Shown here: positions 15,656 to 25,970 of the stretch, one piece after another
Layout: the number at the start of each line of letters is the position of its first letter
Position numbering within the stretch: position 1 is the first letter of the stretch
NCBI GenBank assembly: GCA_964606895.1
Contig: CAZSHX010000016.1
Coordinates: 4,924 to 68,923 of the forward strand
Direction of reading: 5' to 3'
DNA length: 64,000 bases
Source of the DNA: CAZSHX01 sp964606895
Lineage (GTDB): Bacteria; Bacteroidota; Ignavibacteria; Kapaibacteriales; UBA2268
Notes under the pieces: model-generated
Seen by the model: the letters and a program-made list of their open reading frames with translations, nothing else
Told to the model about the DNA's origin: nothing
Database searches by the model: none
Position numbers and translations under genes: made by a program

Positions 15656-18600
15656 CTATCTGATAATAATTAATGGGTATGTCTTTTTGTGTACGGGTGA
15701 TGTGAATACAACAAAATATGCACCTGAAGAAATCCCTGTTCCGTCGGCAGTAAAGCTGAAACTACCCCCTGTTAAATTTCCTGTCAGATTCTTCTCTGCC
15801 TGATAGATACATGAGCCATAAACAGTATATAGTTTAATCTCATATTTGCCAAAAATTTCAGGTTTATCAGTTAATCCTTCAACATTAAAAATTATTTTTT
15901 CAAAATTATTTTCACTCTCGATTTTCATGCTTGGCATGTCTGAAAGCTTAATTTGGCTGATTGTTTGCTGGCATACGCCTTCCACGGCAAGACTTCCATT
16001 CTTTAGATTCAATAGGATATCGGGGTCAGACCATTCGAAATTATCAAACGTTAGAGACGTAGGTTGTTTTTCACCCAAAAGTACCAAGCCTTCAATTTCG
16101 GTCAAAACTGAATCGTATCCTGTTAAAGTAATCAGAGTGTCTTCGATTATTAAAGTTCTGGTTTCGTTAAGCACTGTATTTGATGTCAGCTTTCCTCTGG
16201 TGATACTATCGGGATAGAAGAAATTTTTATTGAAAGAAATGGTAGATTTATAACCGAGATTGCTTATGGTTGTATCTTTTGCAGTAAGTTTGACAGTAAC
16301 CGGAATTCTGAAGTTTTTCGTTCCGATTTTTGATTTGAGTTCAGGCAGTACTAAGTTTGATTCAATAGCCAAAAGACTTCCAAGCCCGACAATCGAAACA
16401 GAATAATGCCTGTTGCATGGCTCTGTTGCATCAACAACGATTGAGTCAGAATACGACTTTTCAATTGTCGGTTCAAGTGAAACAGCAATTTCCATTGTTT
16501 GATTCGGTGACAGATAGCATGGCGACTGAGGATTAGTGGAAATTGTGAAAGATGTTCCTTCAAGTCCGGCTACTCTGACAGAATTCAGATAGACAGAATC
16601 AGGAGCAAGATTAGTTAAAACCATTTTTTTACTTTTTATCTTGCCGATTTTTGATTTTCCGAAATTCATTTGTCCTGGTTGAGATATCTTAATTTGACTT
16701 TGTTTAACAGTGAATTCAGCCTTACCCGTACATCCATTAGCATCCTCAACATTCAATATATGTTTTCCGGCAGATGATACTTTTATTGACTGAGTTCTTT
16801 CGCCTGTATCCCAGATATATTTCGAATATTGTTTATCGGAAGAAAGAATAGCAGTATCTCCCTGACAAATTACTGTTTGACCAAGTATTTTTGGAGAAGG
16901 ATTATCAACTTCAATAATGTCAACAATATCCGAAGTCCCCTTGCATCCGGCGGCTCCTGTAACACTCAGAAAATACTGTCCGGCTTTGTTGACGGTTATC
17001 TCTGGCGTTGTTTCTCCGGTTGACCAAAGGTAAGTAGCATATCCTGAATCAGCAGAAATCACTACTGACTGCCCTTTGCATAAAACCTTATTACTGAGCG
17101 ATAAAGCAGGTTTCAAGGTCGAATCAATCGTGATATTAACTGTATCATAGCCAATACAACCCAAAATTTTATTTGTCATTTTAACTATAACTTTGCCCAA
17201 ACCGTATCCGCCCCAGCGAACAGTTATCGAAGAAGTATCATCTCTTGAGGTTATAACTCCGCCGGTAACAGTCCATTTCGAACTAACATCATTAAAAACT
17301 TTTGCAAAATAATCAGTCTCGATATTCTTGCAGACTGAATTCGGACCAGTTATATGCGGTTCAGGGTTCTGGTAAACCACTATCTCAAAACCATCGGAAG
17401 GAGTAAGACAACCGTTGGAATCTCCAACCCATACTTTGTAAAAATCAGGGTTTTTGACATAAATACTTTCTGTTGTGTCGCCATTAGACCATTTGTAAGA
17501 AGAAAATTTTTGGGAAACAGAGAGCCGAGCACTATCACCCTTACAAAACGCATTTGAACCCGAAAGAACAATTACAGGTTTTTTAACTATATGTTCTTTT
17601 ATCTCGATTTCAGTATAATCTGAACAACCGCTAGTGTCAGTAACATTTACGGAATAAGTGCCGGGTTTATCAACATTAATGGCAGGCATCATTTCCCCTG
17701 TTGACCATTTATAAATTCGATAGTTATCATTACAGCTAAGGGTAATTTTTTCACCCGGGCATTTAATGAATTTATCAGGAGTGATTATCGGTTTGATAAA
17801 TGGAATAACTGTAATATCCTTTTGGAATACATCCCATGTATCTTTATCATTAACATTTAATTTTGCCCTTACGGTAATGCGATAAGTTCCAGCTTTGGGA
17901 AAGGCATAAGAAACTGTTTTCCCGTTTGCGATATCTCCATTGCCAAAATCCCATGACCATGCTTTTACTTCATTTGGACCAATTCCGGTAAATTCAACTT
18001 TCAGACCTTCGCAATATGTCTGAGGGGGATTTGAAGTAAAAGAAATAAAATCTTTTCCGGCTCCTAAAGAAAATGAATAACCTCCGTCCCATTGGTATTT
18101 GGTTCCATTAGCACAAAAAGCATAATGATTAGCATAATAATAAACGTTAGATTCTATTTTATGAATTTTAAAATCCATATCAACATTAGCAATAGAATAG
18201 CCCTTATATTTCGTTATTGGCTTAAACAGTCGTTTAATCGTATCGCCATCAAATATTATTTTATCAATATTAGTAGTTTTGGTCATAATCGTGGTTACAT
18301 ATCTTCTTGAATTATTAACACCAAGCAATAAAGTTTTGAAGATAACCGAACCTGTGAACATTCGGTCAACCGGCAAAAGCTGTAGCATAGTCGGCTCGCC
18401 GATTGTGTCGGAAACAACTAATGGAGAAGTGCAATTTTTATTTCTCGAGAAAAGTGTTACTGAAATTGGTTTTCCCGATTTAATAATAACGGGTTCGTAT
18501 GCAATTGTGTCATAAACCTGAGATTTGTTAATACGTATCGTATTCGTATCAGAAATATTAACAATAGTGCCGTCATCCAAACCAAGAATCCTGATAAGAT

Positions 18601-19399
18601 TTCCATTATCCCTGAATTTATAGGGCAATACAACATATTCTTCACCGAGTAAATCCTTTGGGTAGAGTTGTTCCCAAATCGGATGAAGAAATTCAGTAGG
18701 GTCAGAGCAATTATTATCAATTCTTGAAAGATGATTGCCGGCAAAAACAGCAATTTTTTTAGATGAATCAAGGCATTTGACGGTTGTACCTGTTAAATCT
18801 CCATCGTCAGCCGCATAATAAACCTGACCTTTATTCAATGTTATGTACATCGGAGCACTAACAATCGGAGGTCCTGCTGAATATTTCACTTGTTGCTGAA
18901 TTTCAATTTTTGTATTTGTATCGGTCGCGACTACGTAGTAAACACAGTCATTCAACCCTTCGACAGGAGTTGAGCCGATATCGTAAGTAACAACACTGTA
19001 ATCCCACCCAAGCCCATCAACAGGCAAAATCAATGCATGGTCACCGATATTCGAATCATCAGAAGTAAAGACTGAAACAGCATCATTTGTAACCAGATGA
19101 ATACCAAAATCGCTTACCATATTTAATCTATCCTTGGGTAAATACCAAAGACTGTTCAAACCTATACTGACAATCGAGTCAGCGGCAATTGTAAAGTTCT
19201 GCGACCAACCCTGTAGAGGGAAAGAAATAGTCCCACTCGTAGCTTTGTCGCACGTAACCATTAGTCTACCACTCAAACCGCTTGATGTATAGGCAAACCA
19301 AAAATCTTTTCCCTTGGAAATGTTTCTGTACGAAAAAGCACTTCCCATTATTACAAGGAACAAGATAAAACATACGTTTATTTTTTTTACTAAATTCAT
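15656..19399 (-). CDS. Large secreted IgGFc-binding/PKD/Ig-like repeat protein, T9SS-type C-terminus
   Basis: 1247 residues with a signal peptide. The N-terminal region (about 28-440; KGKDFWFAYT, DHALILPVDGLGWDY) resembles the IgGFc-binding N-terminal domain. A PKD domain follows (about 455-540; WSWDFGNG). Then come four or more Ig-like repeats with the pattern YKWSTGE...TYSVNVTD-GC (about 545-930). A cohesin/anchor-like region and a C-terminal domain ending GISSGAYFVVF ... PLIIIR follow, as expected for T9SS cargo. Probably a surface adhesin or matrix protein. It lies between the OmpA-like gene and a still larger secreted protein. Confidence 0.85.
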   Translation of the reverse strand: MNLVKKINVCFILFLVIMGSAFSYRNISKGKDFWFAYTSSGLSGRLMVTCDKATSGTISFPLQGWSQNFTIAADSIVSIGLNSLWYLPKDRLNMVSDFGIHLVTNDAVSVFTSDDSNIGDHALILPVDGLGWDYSVVTYDIGSTPVEGLNDCVYYVVATDTNTKIEIQQQVKYSAGPPIVSAPMYITLNKGQVYYAADDGDLTGTTVKCLDSSKKIAVFAGNHLSRIDNNCSDPTEFLHPIWEQLYPKDLLGEEYVVLPYKFRDNGNLIRILGLDDGTIVNISDTNTIRINKSQVYDTIAYEPVIIKSGKPISVTLFSRNKNCTSPLVVSDTIGEPTMLQLLPVDRMFTGSVIFKTLLLGVNNSRRYVTTIMTKTTNIDKIIFDGDTIKRLFKPITKYKGYSIANVDMDFKIHKIESNVYYYANHYAFCANGTKYQWDGGYSFSLGAGKDFISFTSNPPQTYCEGLKVEFTGIGPNEVKAWSWDFGNGDIANGKTVSYAFPKAGTYRITVRAKLNVNDKDTWDVFQKDITVIPFIKPIITPDKFIKCPGEKITLSCNDNYRIYKWSTGEMMPAINVDKPGTYSVNVTDTSGCSDYTEIEIKEHIVKKPVIVLSGSNAFCKGDSARLSVSQKFSSYKWSNGDTTESIYVKNPDFYKVWVGDSNGCLTPSDGFEIVVYQNPEPHITGPNSVCKNIETDYFAKVFNDVSSKWTVTGGVITSRDDTSSITVRWGGYGLGKVIVKMTNKILGCIGYDTVNITIDSTLKPALSLSNKVLCKGQSVVISADSGYATYLWSTGETTPEITVNKAGQYFLSVTGAAGCKGTSDIVDIIEVDNPSPKILGQTVICQGDTAILSSDKQYSKYIWDTGERTQSIKVSSAGKHILNVEDANGCTGKAEFTVKQSQIKISQPGQMNFGKSKIGKIKSKKMVLTNLAPDSVYLNSVRVAGLEGTSFTISTNPQSPCYLSPNQTMEIAVSLEPTIEKSYSDSIVVDATEPCNRHYSVSIVGLGSLLAIESNLVLPELKSKIGTKNFRIPVTVKLTAKDTTISNLGYKSTISFNKNFFYPDSITRGKLTSNTVLNETRTLIIEDTLITLTGYDSVLTEIEGLVLLGEKQPTSLTFDNFEWSDPDILLNLKNGSLAVEGVCQQTISQIKLSDMPSMKIESENNFEKIIFNVEGLTDKPEIFGKYEIKLYTVYGSCIYQAEKNLTGNLTGGSFSFTADGTGISSGAYFVVFTSPVHKKTYPLIIIR

Positions 19400-19457
19400 T
19401 TCTGCAATTCTATATTTCTAAACTAAAGTAATGCACAAGAGCATTAATTGTTACTTT

Positions 19458-22400
19458 CTACTTGATAATAAACAACCTGTCAATCTTTGTTCTTTCGGGA
19501 GTTCGTAAAATTATATAATATACACCCGAAGAATATTTGCTCATATCAAATCTGAATGAAAATTCTTTGTTTCCTCCAACAGGAACATTCCATCTTGCTA
19601 ATTCAAAGTTCTGACCCTGAGCATTTATCAATTCCAAAACGTGAGTTCCTGCTTCTATAACGTTGCCTTCAACAAATACCTCATCGGATGAAGGATTCGG
19701 AATAAGAGTGAAAGCAATCGGATTTGCTCTTTTTACTAATCGGTCGGTTCCCTGACGGCAAATAATTGTTTTTAACTTGCCGTGAATTGTATCCGTAACA
19801 CCGATGTAAGCAGACATATTCCATTTAACGGACGACCACCTGAGCCACGTTGAATCAACATCGCCCAAAGCAGTTGTTCCGATTAATTCACCTATCACAA
19901 CTTTTTTACCTGTCAGAGTAAAAGTATCGGTTTCAATTTGCAAAGTTCTTAAGCCATTAAGAATTTTATTGCTTAAAATTTTTCCCTTTGTGAAAGACTG
20001 CGGGTAATACAGCATAGAATTAAATTGAATTTCGGCTGTTAAAACTAATGCAGTAAGAGTATCAGGGTCTTTTTCAAGTTGTGCCGAAATTGGAATATGA
20101 TAATTTGAAAGATTTGGCATTACTTCTGCCTCCGGCAAAAATAATGTGATATTTCTCGGAGGAATACCGGTTCCCGTAAGGTAAACCACTACTGTATCAA
20201 CACATCCTGAATACTGAAGGATGAATTTCAAAGTATCATTATAAATAATTTCTTTCGTCGGCTTGAAAGTCAGAGTGAAATCAATAAATCCACCGGGACC
20301 GACAACTTTCCCTGCAGGGAATGGCGAAATATCAAATTCAAGCCCGATATTCTTGCTTTTAACATTTATAATTGTAAATGGTTTTACACCGACATTATTA
20401 ACTTTCAGAACCAAATTCTTGCTTGAATTGATTATTACATTTTGGAAATCAAGCAAACCCGGATCAGCAAGGAATGGAACTATTCTGTTTCCGGCAAGTT
20501 TTGTTTTATAGACTTTCTTTTGTGCATTCATGAAAAATTCTGCTACGAGTTCCGCATTTTTCATACCATTTGTTGTATTCGATGGTGTAAACCGGATTGC
20601 CCTTTTGAATATATCACTCGTATCAAGAGCAAAAGGATAAGTCATCGGTGAGACAAAAGTAAACATTGCGGCATCAAGTCCCTGAATATACATTGTATCC
20701 AGCCGGACAGCCGCTTGTCCTTTATTAGTATAATAAGCTGTATCTGTTGATTTTTCGCAAGGTGCTAAATGTCCGAAAAATATTGAATCTAAATATGCAA
20801 CGGTTCCCTCAAGTCCGACTCCCTTCAACTCGACAGTCATTGTGTCCGGACATGGTGTGTCGTAATAGAAGGTTAAAGTGCATGTGGAGGGACCTAAAAC
20901 CGATGGAGTATATGTTACATCAATATTAGCAGTACTGCCGGGTGTTAAGTCTGCAACCGGCGGAACGGCTACATAATCAGGATGATTACTTATTATTCCG
21001 TTAAGATGTCGTCTTAGTTTTCCTTTATTGGTAAGTACAAATGTTTTTTTAACAGGTTTCCCGATTGGAATATTTTGGAAATTGAACGATGGAGGATTAA
21101 TATCAATCATTAATCCTTCCTGCATTGCAATTAATTTGACTTTAATCAAAGGAGTTGTCGGGTCATCAGTTTTTATTTCAAGGTAAGCAACTTTGGGCCC
21201 ATCTGAGCCTTTAATACCGACAAATTTCACCCAGATTGTATCAACTTTCCCGGGTGTGAAATTCCAATCCGAAAGATTTTGTGCTATGGGGAAATGTAAA
21301 CTGTCAGCACCAACTATTTGAGGTTCGGAAAGTACCCTGAATGACCCAGAGCCGCCGTTTCTTACCAAAATAGCAGTATCTTTACTAACTCCGCAATAAG
21401 CAAATATTCCAAAATCAACTGAATCCAGCGAAATAAGCACCTGAGATTTGGTTCCTCTGCCGTTGATGAGAACTTTAGCAGAATCCGGACAGGAATTCGG
21501 AGACAAAGATACTAATGCACTAACCCAAGTCGAATCAAGCTTTTCTTGAGTCGGTGAAAATTCAACTTTGACTTTGATAGTATCACCTTTTTTTAAAAGA
21601 TAAGGCATTTTGGGTTTTGTAGAAATCACTTTGAATGGAGGAAGTAAATTGTCAATATCCTGAATATAAACATCACCGCTTCCTTGGTTAATCAATGATA
21701 CTTCTGTCGTATCGCGTGTCCCTATCGTAACGTCGTTGAATGTGTAACCCGAAACAAATTTTAATCCGCTGATGACTCCTTCGCCCTTAACAATAACCGA
21801 GTCAATAAAATCGGCACATTCATTTATTTTTATATAAAGTTTTGTTTGTATTTTGCCTAAAGTCTGAGGAGTGAATACTATTCCGGCTGTTGTAGTATCA
21901 GAACTTAAGACAATTTGCTTACCTAATAGCCAACTGATGAAGGAAGATTTATCTTCAAATGTGGGTTGCAGAAAAGCAAGGCTGAAGGTTGACCAGTTTC
22001 TGATTGCAAAATTAATTTGTTTACTGTCGCCCATGCAGATTCTGCCAAAATCAACGGTATCAATAGTTTTTACTAAATCTAATTCATAAGAATTAAAACT
22101 TATGGTATCAATATCAATTCTGCAGAATATTTTCCATGGATTATGATTCGAACGGAAATCATTGTGGGGAATTAGAAGTGTATCGAACAATGGTCCTCTA
22201 ATATTTCCACCCTGAAAAGTATATTTTATTGTTACCTGAGAATTGACAGTACCTACTTTTACTTGATTTTTGGGAGATATTAATTCAAGTCCGGGAGTAT
22301 TGTGTGCAAAAACAGCTTTATCGAAGTCAAGGAAAAGGTCTGCATCTCCGTTATTTTGAATTGTTAAAACTTTTGTTTGTGTATTTCCTTTGCAGTTAAA

Positions 22401-24188
22401 AACCCTGAAGTCAGCAATTGAATCGCCGCCAATTTCCGGATAAACATCCAGCTTGAAAAAGTTTGCTGCCATTTGCGACAACATATAAAGCGGTTCATAC
22501 AAATTTGGTGTTGTAGAAGGATTAGTTAAACGCTGGTAAGCAACGAAAAGGTAAATCGAATCGCTTCCCTGCAAATCAACCGGAAGAAATCCATAATTTG
22601 TAGCTGTAGGCACAGGATAAGCAGGTAAAGCAGTCCAATTGCCATGCAATGGTTTGTAGAATGAATATATTGAATCGTATTGTGGAACAGCAACATATCT
22701 GAGGTTGAATTTTCGTTTCACCAAATAATTTGTGTCAGTGCTAATACCTCTAAAAAAACTACCGCTACCCGTATATGCATTAACATTGTAGGCGAGTTCG
22801 GGACTATCGAAACGGATTCTGCCGCCGCCACTACCTGTATTGTTTTTGGCACTAAGTTGATTAGTATATATACCGGTTTTCACACCCAACTCGATGGCTC
22901 CGCCTGAACCAGCTCCACCGATAGCAACTCCATTAGAACTTGCTCCGCCGTCAGCACCATTTGCCGAGAAATTTACATTATCAACCTTTTGTGCAAATAT
23001 TCTGATTGCACCGCCGCCGCCGCCGCCGTTTCCTGAGCATTGATGGGGTGAATGAGGATTTCCGCTTGCTCCGCCTGAGCCACCGGCAAGTGGAATTAAT
23101 TGTTTATTCCCAACTTGTTTACCTCCATTGTTAGTACCACTGTTTGTCCCGTCACTTCCATAACCTCCGCCTCCGCCATTTCTGTTGTCCTGATGCCCGC
23201 TTCCGCCACCATACATCCCAACTGGGTCACAGCTTGGTCCGCTACTACAACCGTAGCCCGATGAACCAAATGGATGTCCCGTTCCGCCCCCTGAAGCTTC
23301 GTACCATTCTGCTGTACCTGCGGCAATACCGTTAAGGCTTGCCCCACCGGTTCCGGTTCCGGTTCCAACCGTTTTAAAGACATTGGATACTGCTGAGCCG
23401 TTTCTTCCGCCAGGTCCGCCGCCCGTGAATCCATCACCGCCGTTATCACCAACTAGAGGATTAATGATGCTTCCATCGCAAAATCTTCCGCCGCCGCCGC
23501 CGCCGCCAGCACCTCCATTTGGAGCACTGCCGTCAACAGAAATGTTTGTTCCGAAGGAACCTTCGAGTTTATCTTTTACCATCAGTACAAAAGGCAGATA
23601 GCCTTGATTTCCGGTAGTACTTGGATCACAATCCTTTGTGGAAACTGTGTAGCCTGCACCAGCAAGTCTCATATCTGTGACAATCATAGCTCCGCGTTTA
23701 GAACGTTTTCCAAGAGAACCTTCGCCGATTATTCTTTCGGCATTTCCGCTTTTATCTCCAAAAACAAAAGGCTGAACAATGAAAAATGTATCAATATTCG
23801 AATGATTTGTACCAACTTTGACTCTGATAGGAATTTTATATGCTGAATTTAATGATAACCAGTTGTCAGAATTTGGATTCACCCATGGAAGAACAAAGAA
23901 ATGTGTGGAAATCATTTTTCCGTTCCAACTGATGGCAATTGGTCCCATGACAATTTTGTCGGTATCGCCCGGATTGACAAATTCGATATGAACGTAGTCG
24001 GTTTGATTGTTTTGGTAAAAATTATCAGGTCCGTATTGCCCATCAAAGTTCTTTGAACCGATGATTTCAACATAGGTAACCATGCCCGGAGCACCAATAT
24101 CAGGCAGTATATAAGAAATTTGCTGAGATTGTGCATTTATCGAAATCAAACAAAATGTCAATATAAAAGAAAATAATATTTTTTTCAT
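19458..24188 (-). CDS. Giant secreted protein: Gly-rich segment, choice-of-anchor-D repeats, T9SS-type C-terminus
   Basis: 1576 residues. ATG 24188 is chosen because GGAAA lies 7 bp upstream; ATG 24209 is an alternative. Signal peptide (1-20). A long glycine-rich tract (about 210-435, runs of GGGGG) is followed by several Ig-like/choice-of-anchor-D (ASPM-SPD-2-Hydin-like) units (about 600-1350) and a C-terminal sorting domain (NPSSDEVFVEG ... SSGVYYIILR ... LFIIK). Likely exposed on or released from the surface. First gene of the three-gene group, divergent from the M50-like gene. Ligand unknown. Confidence 0.85.
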   Translation of the reverse strand: MKKILFSFILTFCLISINAQSQQISYILPDIGAPGMVTYVEIIGSKNFDGQYGPDNFYQNNQTDYVHIEFVNPGDTDKIVMGPIAISWNGKMISTHFFVLPWVNPNSDNWLSLNSAYKIPIRVKVGTNHSNIDTFFIVQPFVFGDKSGNAERIIGEGSLGKRSKRGAMIVTDMRLAGAGYTVSTKDCDPSTTGNQGYLPFVLMVKDKLEGSFGTNISVDGSAPNGGAGGGGGGGRFCDGSIINPLVGDNGGDGFTGGGPGGRNGSAVSNVFKTVGTGTGTGGASLNGIAAGTAEWYEASGGGTGHPFGSSGYGCSSGPSCDPVGMYGGGSGHQDNRNGGGGGYGSDGTNSGTNNGGKQVGNKQLIPLAGGSGGASGNPHSPHQCSGNGGGGGGAIRIFAQKVDNVNFSANGADGGASSNGVAIGGAGSGGAIELGVKTGIYTNQLSAKNNTGSGGGRIRFDSPELAYNVNAYTGSGSFFRGISTDTNYLVKRKFNLRYVAVPQYDSIYSFYKPLHGNWTALPAYPVPTATNYGFLPVDLQGSDSIYLFVAYQRLTNPSTTPNLYEPLYMLSQMAANFFKLDVYPEIGGDSIADFRVFNCKGNTQTKVLTIQNNGDADLFLDFDKAVFAHNTPGLELISPKNQVKVGTVNSQVTIKYTFQGGNIRGPLFDTLLIPHNDFRSNHNPWKIFCRIDIDTISFNSYELDLVKTIDTVDFGRICMGDSKQINFAIRNWSTFSLAFLQPTFEDKSSFISWLLGKQIVLSSDTTTAGIVFTPQTLGKIQTKLYIKINECADFIDSVIVKGEGVISGLKFVSGYTFNDVTIGTRDTTEVSLINQGSGDVYIQDIDNLLPPFKVISTKPKMPYLLKKGDTIKVKVEFSPTQEKLDSTWVSALVSLSPNSCPDSAKVLINGRGTKSQVLISLDSVDFGIFAYCGVSKDTAILVRNGGSGSFRVLSEPQIVGADSLHFPIAQNLSDWNFTPGKVDTIWVKFVGIKGSDGPKVAYLEIKTDDPTTPLIKVKLIAMQEGLMIDINPPSFNFQNIPIGKPVKKTFVLTNKGKLRRHLNGIISNHPDYVAVPPVADLTPGSTANIDVTYTPSVLGPSTCTLTFYYDTPCPDTMTVELKGVGLEGTVAYLDSIFFGHLAPCEKSTDTAYYTNKGQAAVRLDTMYIQGLDAAMFTFVSPMTYPFALDTSDIFKRAIRFTPSNTTNGMKNAELVAEFFMNAQKKVYKTKLAGNRIVPFLADPGLLDFQNVIINSSKNLVLKVNNVGVKPFTIINVKSKNIGLEFDISPFPAGKVVGPGGFIDFTLTFKPTKEIIYNDTLKFILQYSGCVDTVVVYLTGTGIPPRNITLFLPEAEVMPNLSNYHIPISAQLEKDPDTLTALVLTAEIQFNSMLYYPQSFTKGKILSNKILNGLRTLQIETDTFTLTGKKVVIGELIGTTALGDVDSTWLRWSSVKWNMSAYIGVTDTIHGKLKTIICRQGTDRLVKRANPIAFTLIPNPSSDEVFVEGNVIEAGTHVLELINAQGQNFELARWNVPVGGNKEFSFRFDMSKYSSGVYYIILRTPERTKIDRLFIIK

Positions 24189-24383
24189 GGCTTTTCCGTC
24201 GTTATTCATTAACTATCAATTATATTAAAGTAATAGACTCAGTTTTATTTTCGAGATTCGAAGTTTAAAAAGTTTTTTTTATAAGTCTCTACTCTAAACC
24301 TTTCAAATTAAGAAACAAATTCGTATTTTTCAATAAATATTAAGTAATAATTGTAAATATTTGAAAATTATTTGAAAATTTGT

Positions 24384-25109
24384 ATGGTTAACAATGTTTC
24401 TACTTCGACAAGTACAAAAGACAAAAGCCTGATTATCCTGATTCTTATTGGTGTTTGCACTTTTGTTCTATGGCAGTTTTCAATCGGCAGAATATTCTTA
24501 TACCCTTTTGCTTTGCTCGGTACATGGTTCCACGAAATGGGGCACGGACTGACTGCCATTATTCTTGGCGGAAGTTTTATCAGATTGGAAATTAACCCCG
24601 ACGGTTCAGGACTTGCTGTTCATACTGTCGGCACTTTTCTCGGAAGAGTCAGCAATTCAATTATAGCCGGTGCAGGTCCGGTTGGACCAACTATTGCAGG
24701 TTCAATTTTTGTGATGACTTCGGGCAACAAGAATCTTGCAAGAATCATGATGCTTTTGCTTGGTGCCATGCTGATTATTTCCGATATAATCTGGATTCGT
24801 ACATTCTTCGGTTTTGCTCTCATACTTGCTTTTGGAATTGTTGTTCTTCTGATTGCCATAAAGGGAAATGACAAAGTCCAGAGAATAACTATGCAATTTC
24901 TCGGAATTCAGGCATTTCTAAGTCTTTACCTGAGTATCGGCTACCTTTTTTCATCGGGCGGCACGGTTAGCGGAACAACTTTCAGCTCGGACACACAAGT
25001 CATATCGCAAAGTTTATTTCTGCCACATTGGTTTTGGGCAGGAGCAATTCTTCTCTTTTCGTTAATAATTATCGTTTTCACTCTTCTGGTGGCTTACAGG
25101 AAAAAGTAA
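24384..25109 (+). CDS. M50-like membrane metalloprotease
   Basis: 241 residues, with five or six membrane segments. The zinc-binding HEMGH motif (residues 50-54) lies in the second hydrophobic stretch (FALLGTWFHEMGHG), as in M50/site-2-protease-like proteins and the DUF-type M50 relatives. A partner Asp motif typical of S2P (LDG) is not evident. ATG 24384 is chosen over TTG 24372; no clear ribosome-binding site. Monocistronic, followed by dispersed repeat B. Substrate unknown. Confidence 0.75.
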   Translation: MVNNVSTSTSTKDKSLIILILIGVCTFVLWQFSIGRIFLYPFALLGTWFHEMGHGLTAIILGGSFIRLEINPDGSGLAVHTVGTFLGRVSNSIIAGAGPVGPTIAGSIFVMTSGNKNLARIMMLLLGAMLIISDIIWIRTFFGFALILAFGIVVLLIAIKGNDKVQRITMQFLGIQAFLSLYLSIGYLFSSGGTVSGTTFSSDTQVISQSLFLPHWFWAGAILLFSLIIIVFTLLVAYRKK

Positions 25110-25122
25110 GTTCATTCTTTTT

Positions 25123-25365
25123 TCCAAAATTGTATTGCATCGCAAAAAAATATTTGAAAAAAATGCAATGATATTTTGAGCTAACCTATTGATGTTATTT
25201 CAAATGACGAATTCTGAGCCGTTGCATCTTTGGATGCAAAAAGATGCAAAGATGCAAATTTTTATCTCCCTCTCCAAGAATGGAGAGAGTTGGGGTGAGG
25301 TTGACTAGCTTTCAATGAACGTTCTCACAATAAATAAACGAAAAAAATAATTATTTATTGCTATA
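25123..25365 (+). repeat. Dispersed repeat family, copy B
   Basis: Shares with copy A the parts TTG-ATTGCATC, ATTGATGTTATTTCAAAT, GATGCAAAGATGCAA, CTCTCCAAGAATGGAGAG, GGGGTGAGGTTGA, GAACGTTC and AATAATTATTTATTGCTAT, in that order. It lacks the outer CGAAATCGG part. The next gene to the right (minus strand) ends about 118 bp beyond it. Confidence 0.85.
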
Positions 25366-25454
25366 GGAATAGGGTAAGAAATTACTTATCTCGGTTAGGT
25401 GTTGCCCCTTGATCTCTTGGATTGATTGAATATTAATTCAGAAAGTTTAAGACC

Positions 25455-25472
25455 GCAGGATGGAACTCCTGC
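25455..25472. repeat. Short palindrome GCAGGA-N6-TCCTGC
   Basis: Perfect 6-bp arms just after the 3' end of the minus-strand gene at 25483. No T-run on the minus strand, so a repeat element is more likely than a terminator. Otherwise the spacer 25366-25482 shows nothing. Confidence 0.4.
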
Positions 25473-25482
25473 AGAAACAAAA

Positions 25483-25965
25483 TCATTTACATAGATAACC
25501 GAATCTTGCAATTTTTCCAAAATATTTTTCGTATTCGCAGAGTTTTAAAATGTAAGAAAGAAGATCGCAGTCATATTTTACGGATTCACCATTCAGCGTC
25601 ATTGAATCGAGACCAATGCATAGCTTATTCAATAATTTCTTCTTTTGCCAAAATTCGATGCTCATTCTTGTGTCAGGAGGATCCGCTTTGCTCTGAGTCA
25701 ATTTCATTAATTTTTTAATCAATATCCCGATATCACTTTTATTTTTGATTACTTTAGAAATGTAATCAACTACTTGTTTAAAACCTGTTCGGTATTTACT
25801 TTCGTCACAAGGGATATCTGCACAGGTTTCTAAATTGAAATCAATAAAATATACTTTTATTTTATCACAAATTATAGGCTTACTCAATTCCTTTCCATGA
25901 ATCCCACAGTTCAGATTGAGACATATTATGAAGATTATTATTCTTACCTTACTAATTTTGTTCAT
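25483..25965 (-). CDS. Small secreted protein of unknown function
   Basis: 160 residues, not recognised. A hydrophobic N-terminus (IIIFIICLNLNCG) suggests export, possibly as a lipoprotein at the Cys although the lipobox is poor. The mature part has six further cysteines (TCADIPCDES, KLCIG, YDCDLL, KLCEY, GYLCK) and is Lys-rich. AGGA lies 8 bp before ATG 25965 and overlaps the end of the pseudogene upstream, so the two were probably cotranscribed. It shows no clear similarity to the lipoprotein family next door. Confidence 0.55.
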   Translation of the reverse strand: MNKISKVRIIIFIICLNLNCGIHGKELSKPIICDKIKVYFIDFNLETCADIPCDESKYRTGFKQVVDYISKVIKNKSDIGILIKKLMKLTQSKADPPDTRMSIEFWQKKKLLNKLCIGLDSMTLNGESVKYDCDLLSYILKLCEYEKYFGKIARFGYLCK

Positions 25966-25970
25966 AGCAC

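Noticed and set aside
23383..23601. Proline-rich frame on the plus strand
   Set aside because: It is the complement of the glycine-rich tract of the large secreted protein.
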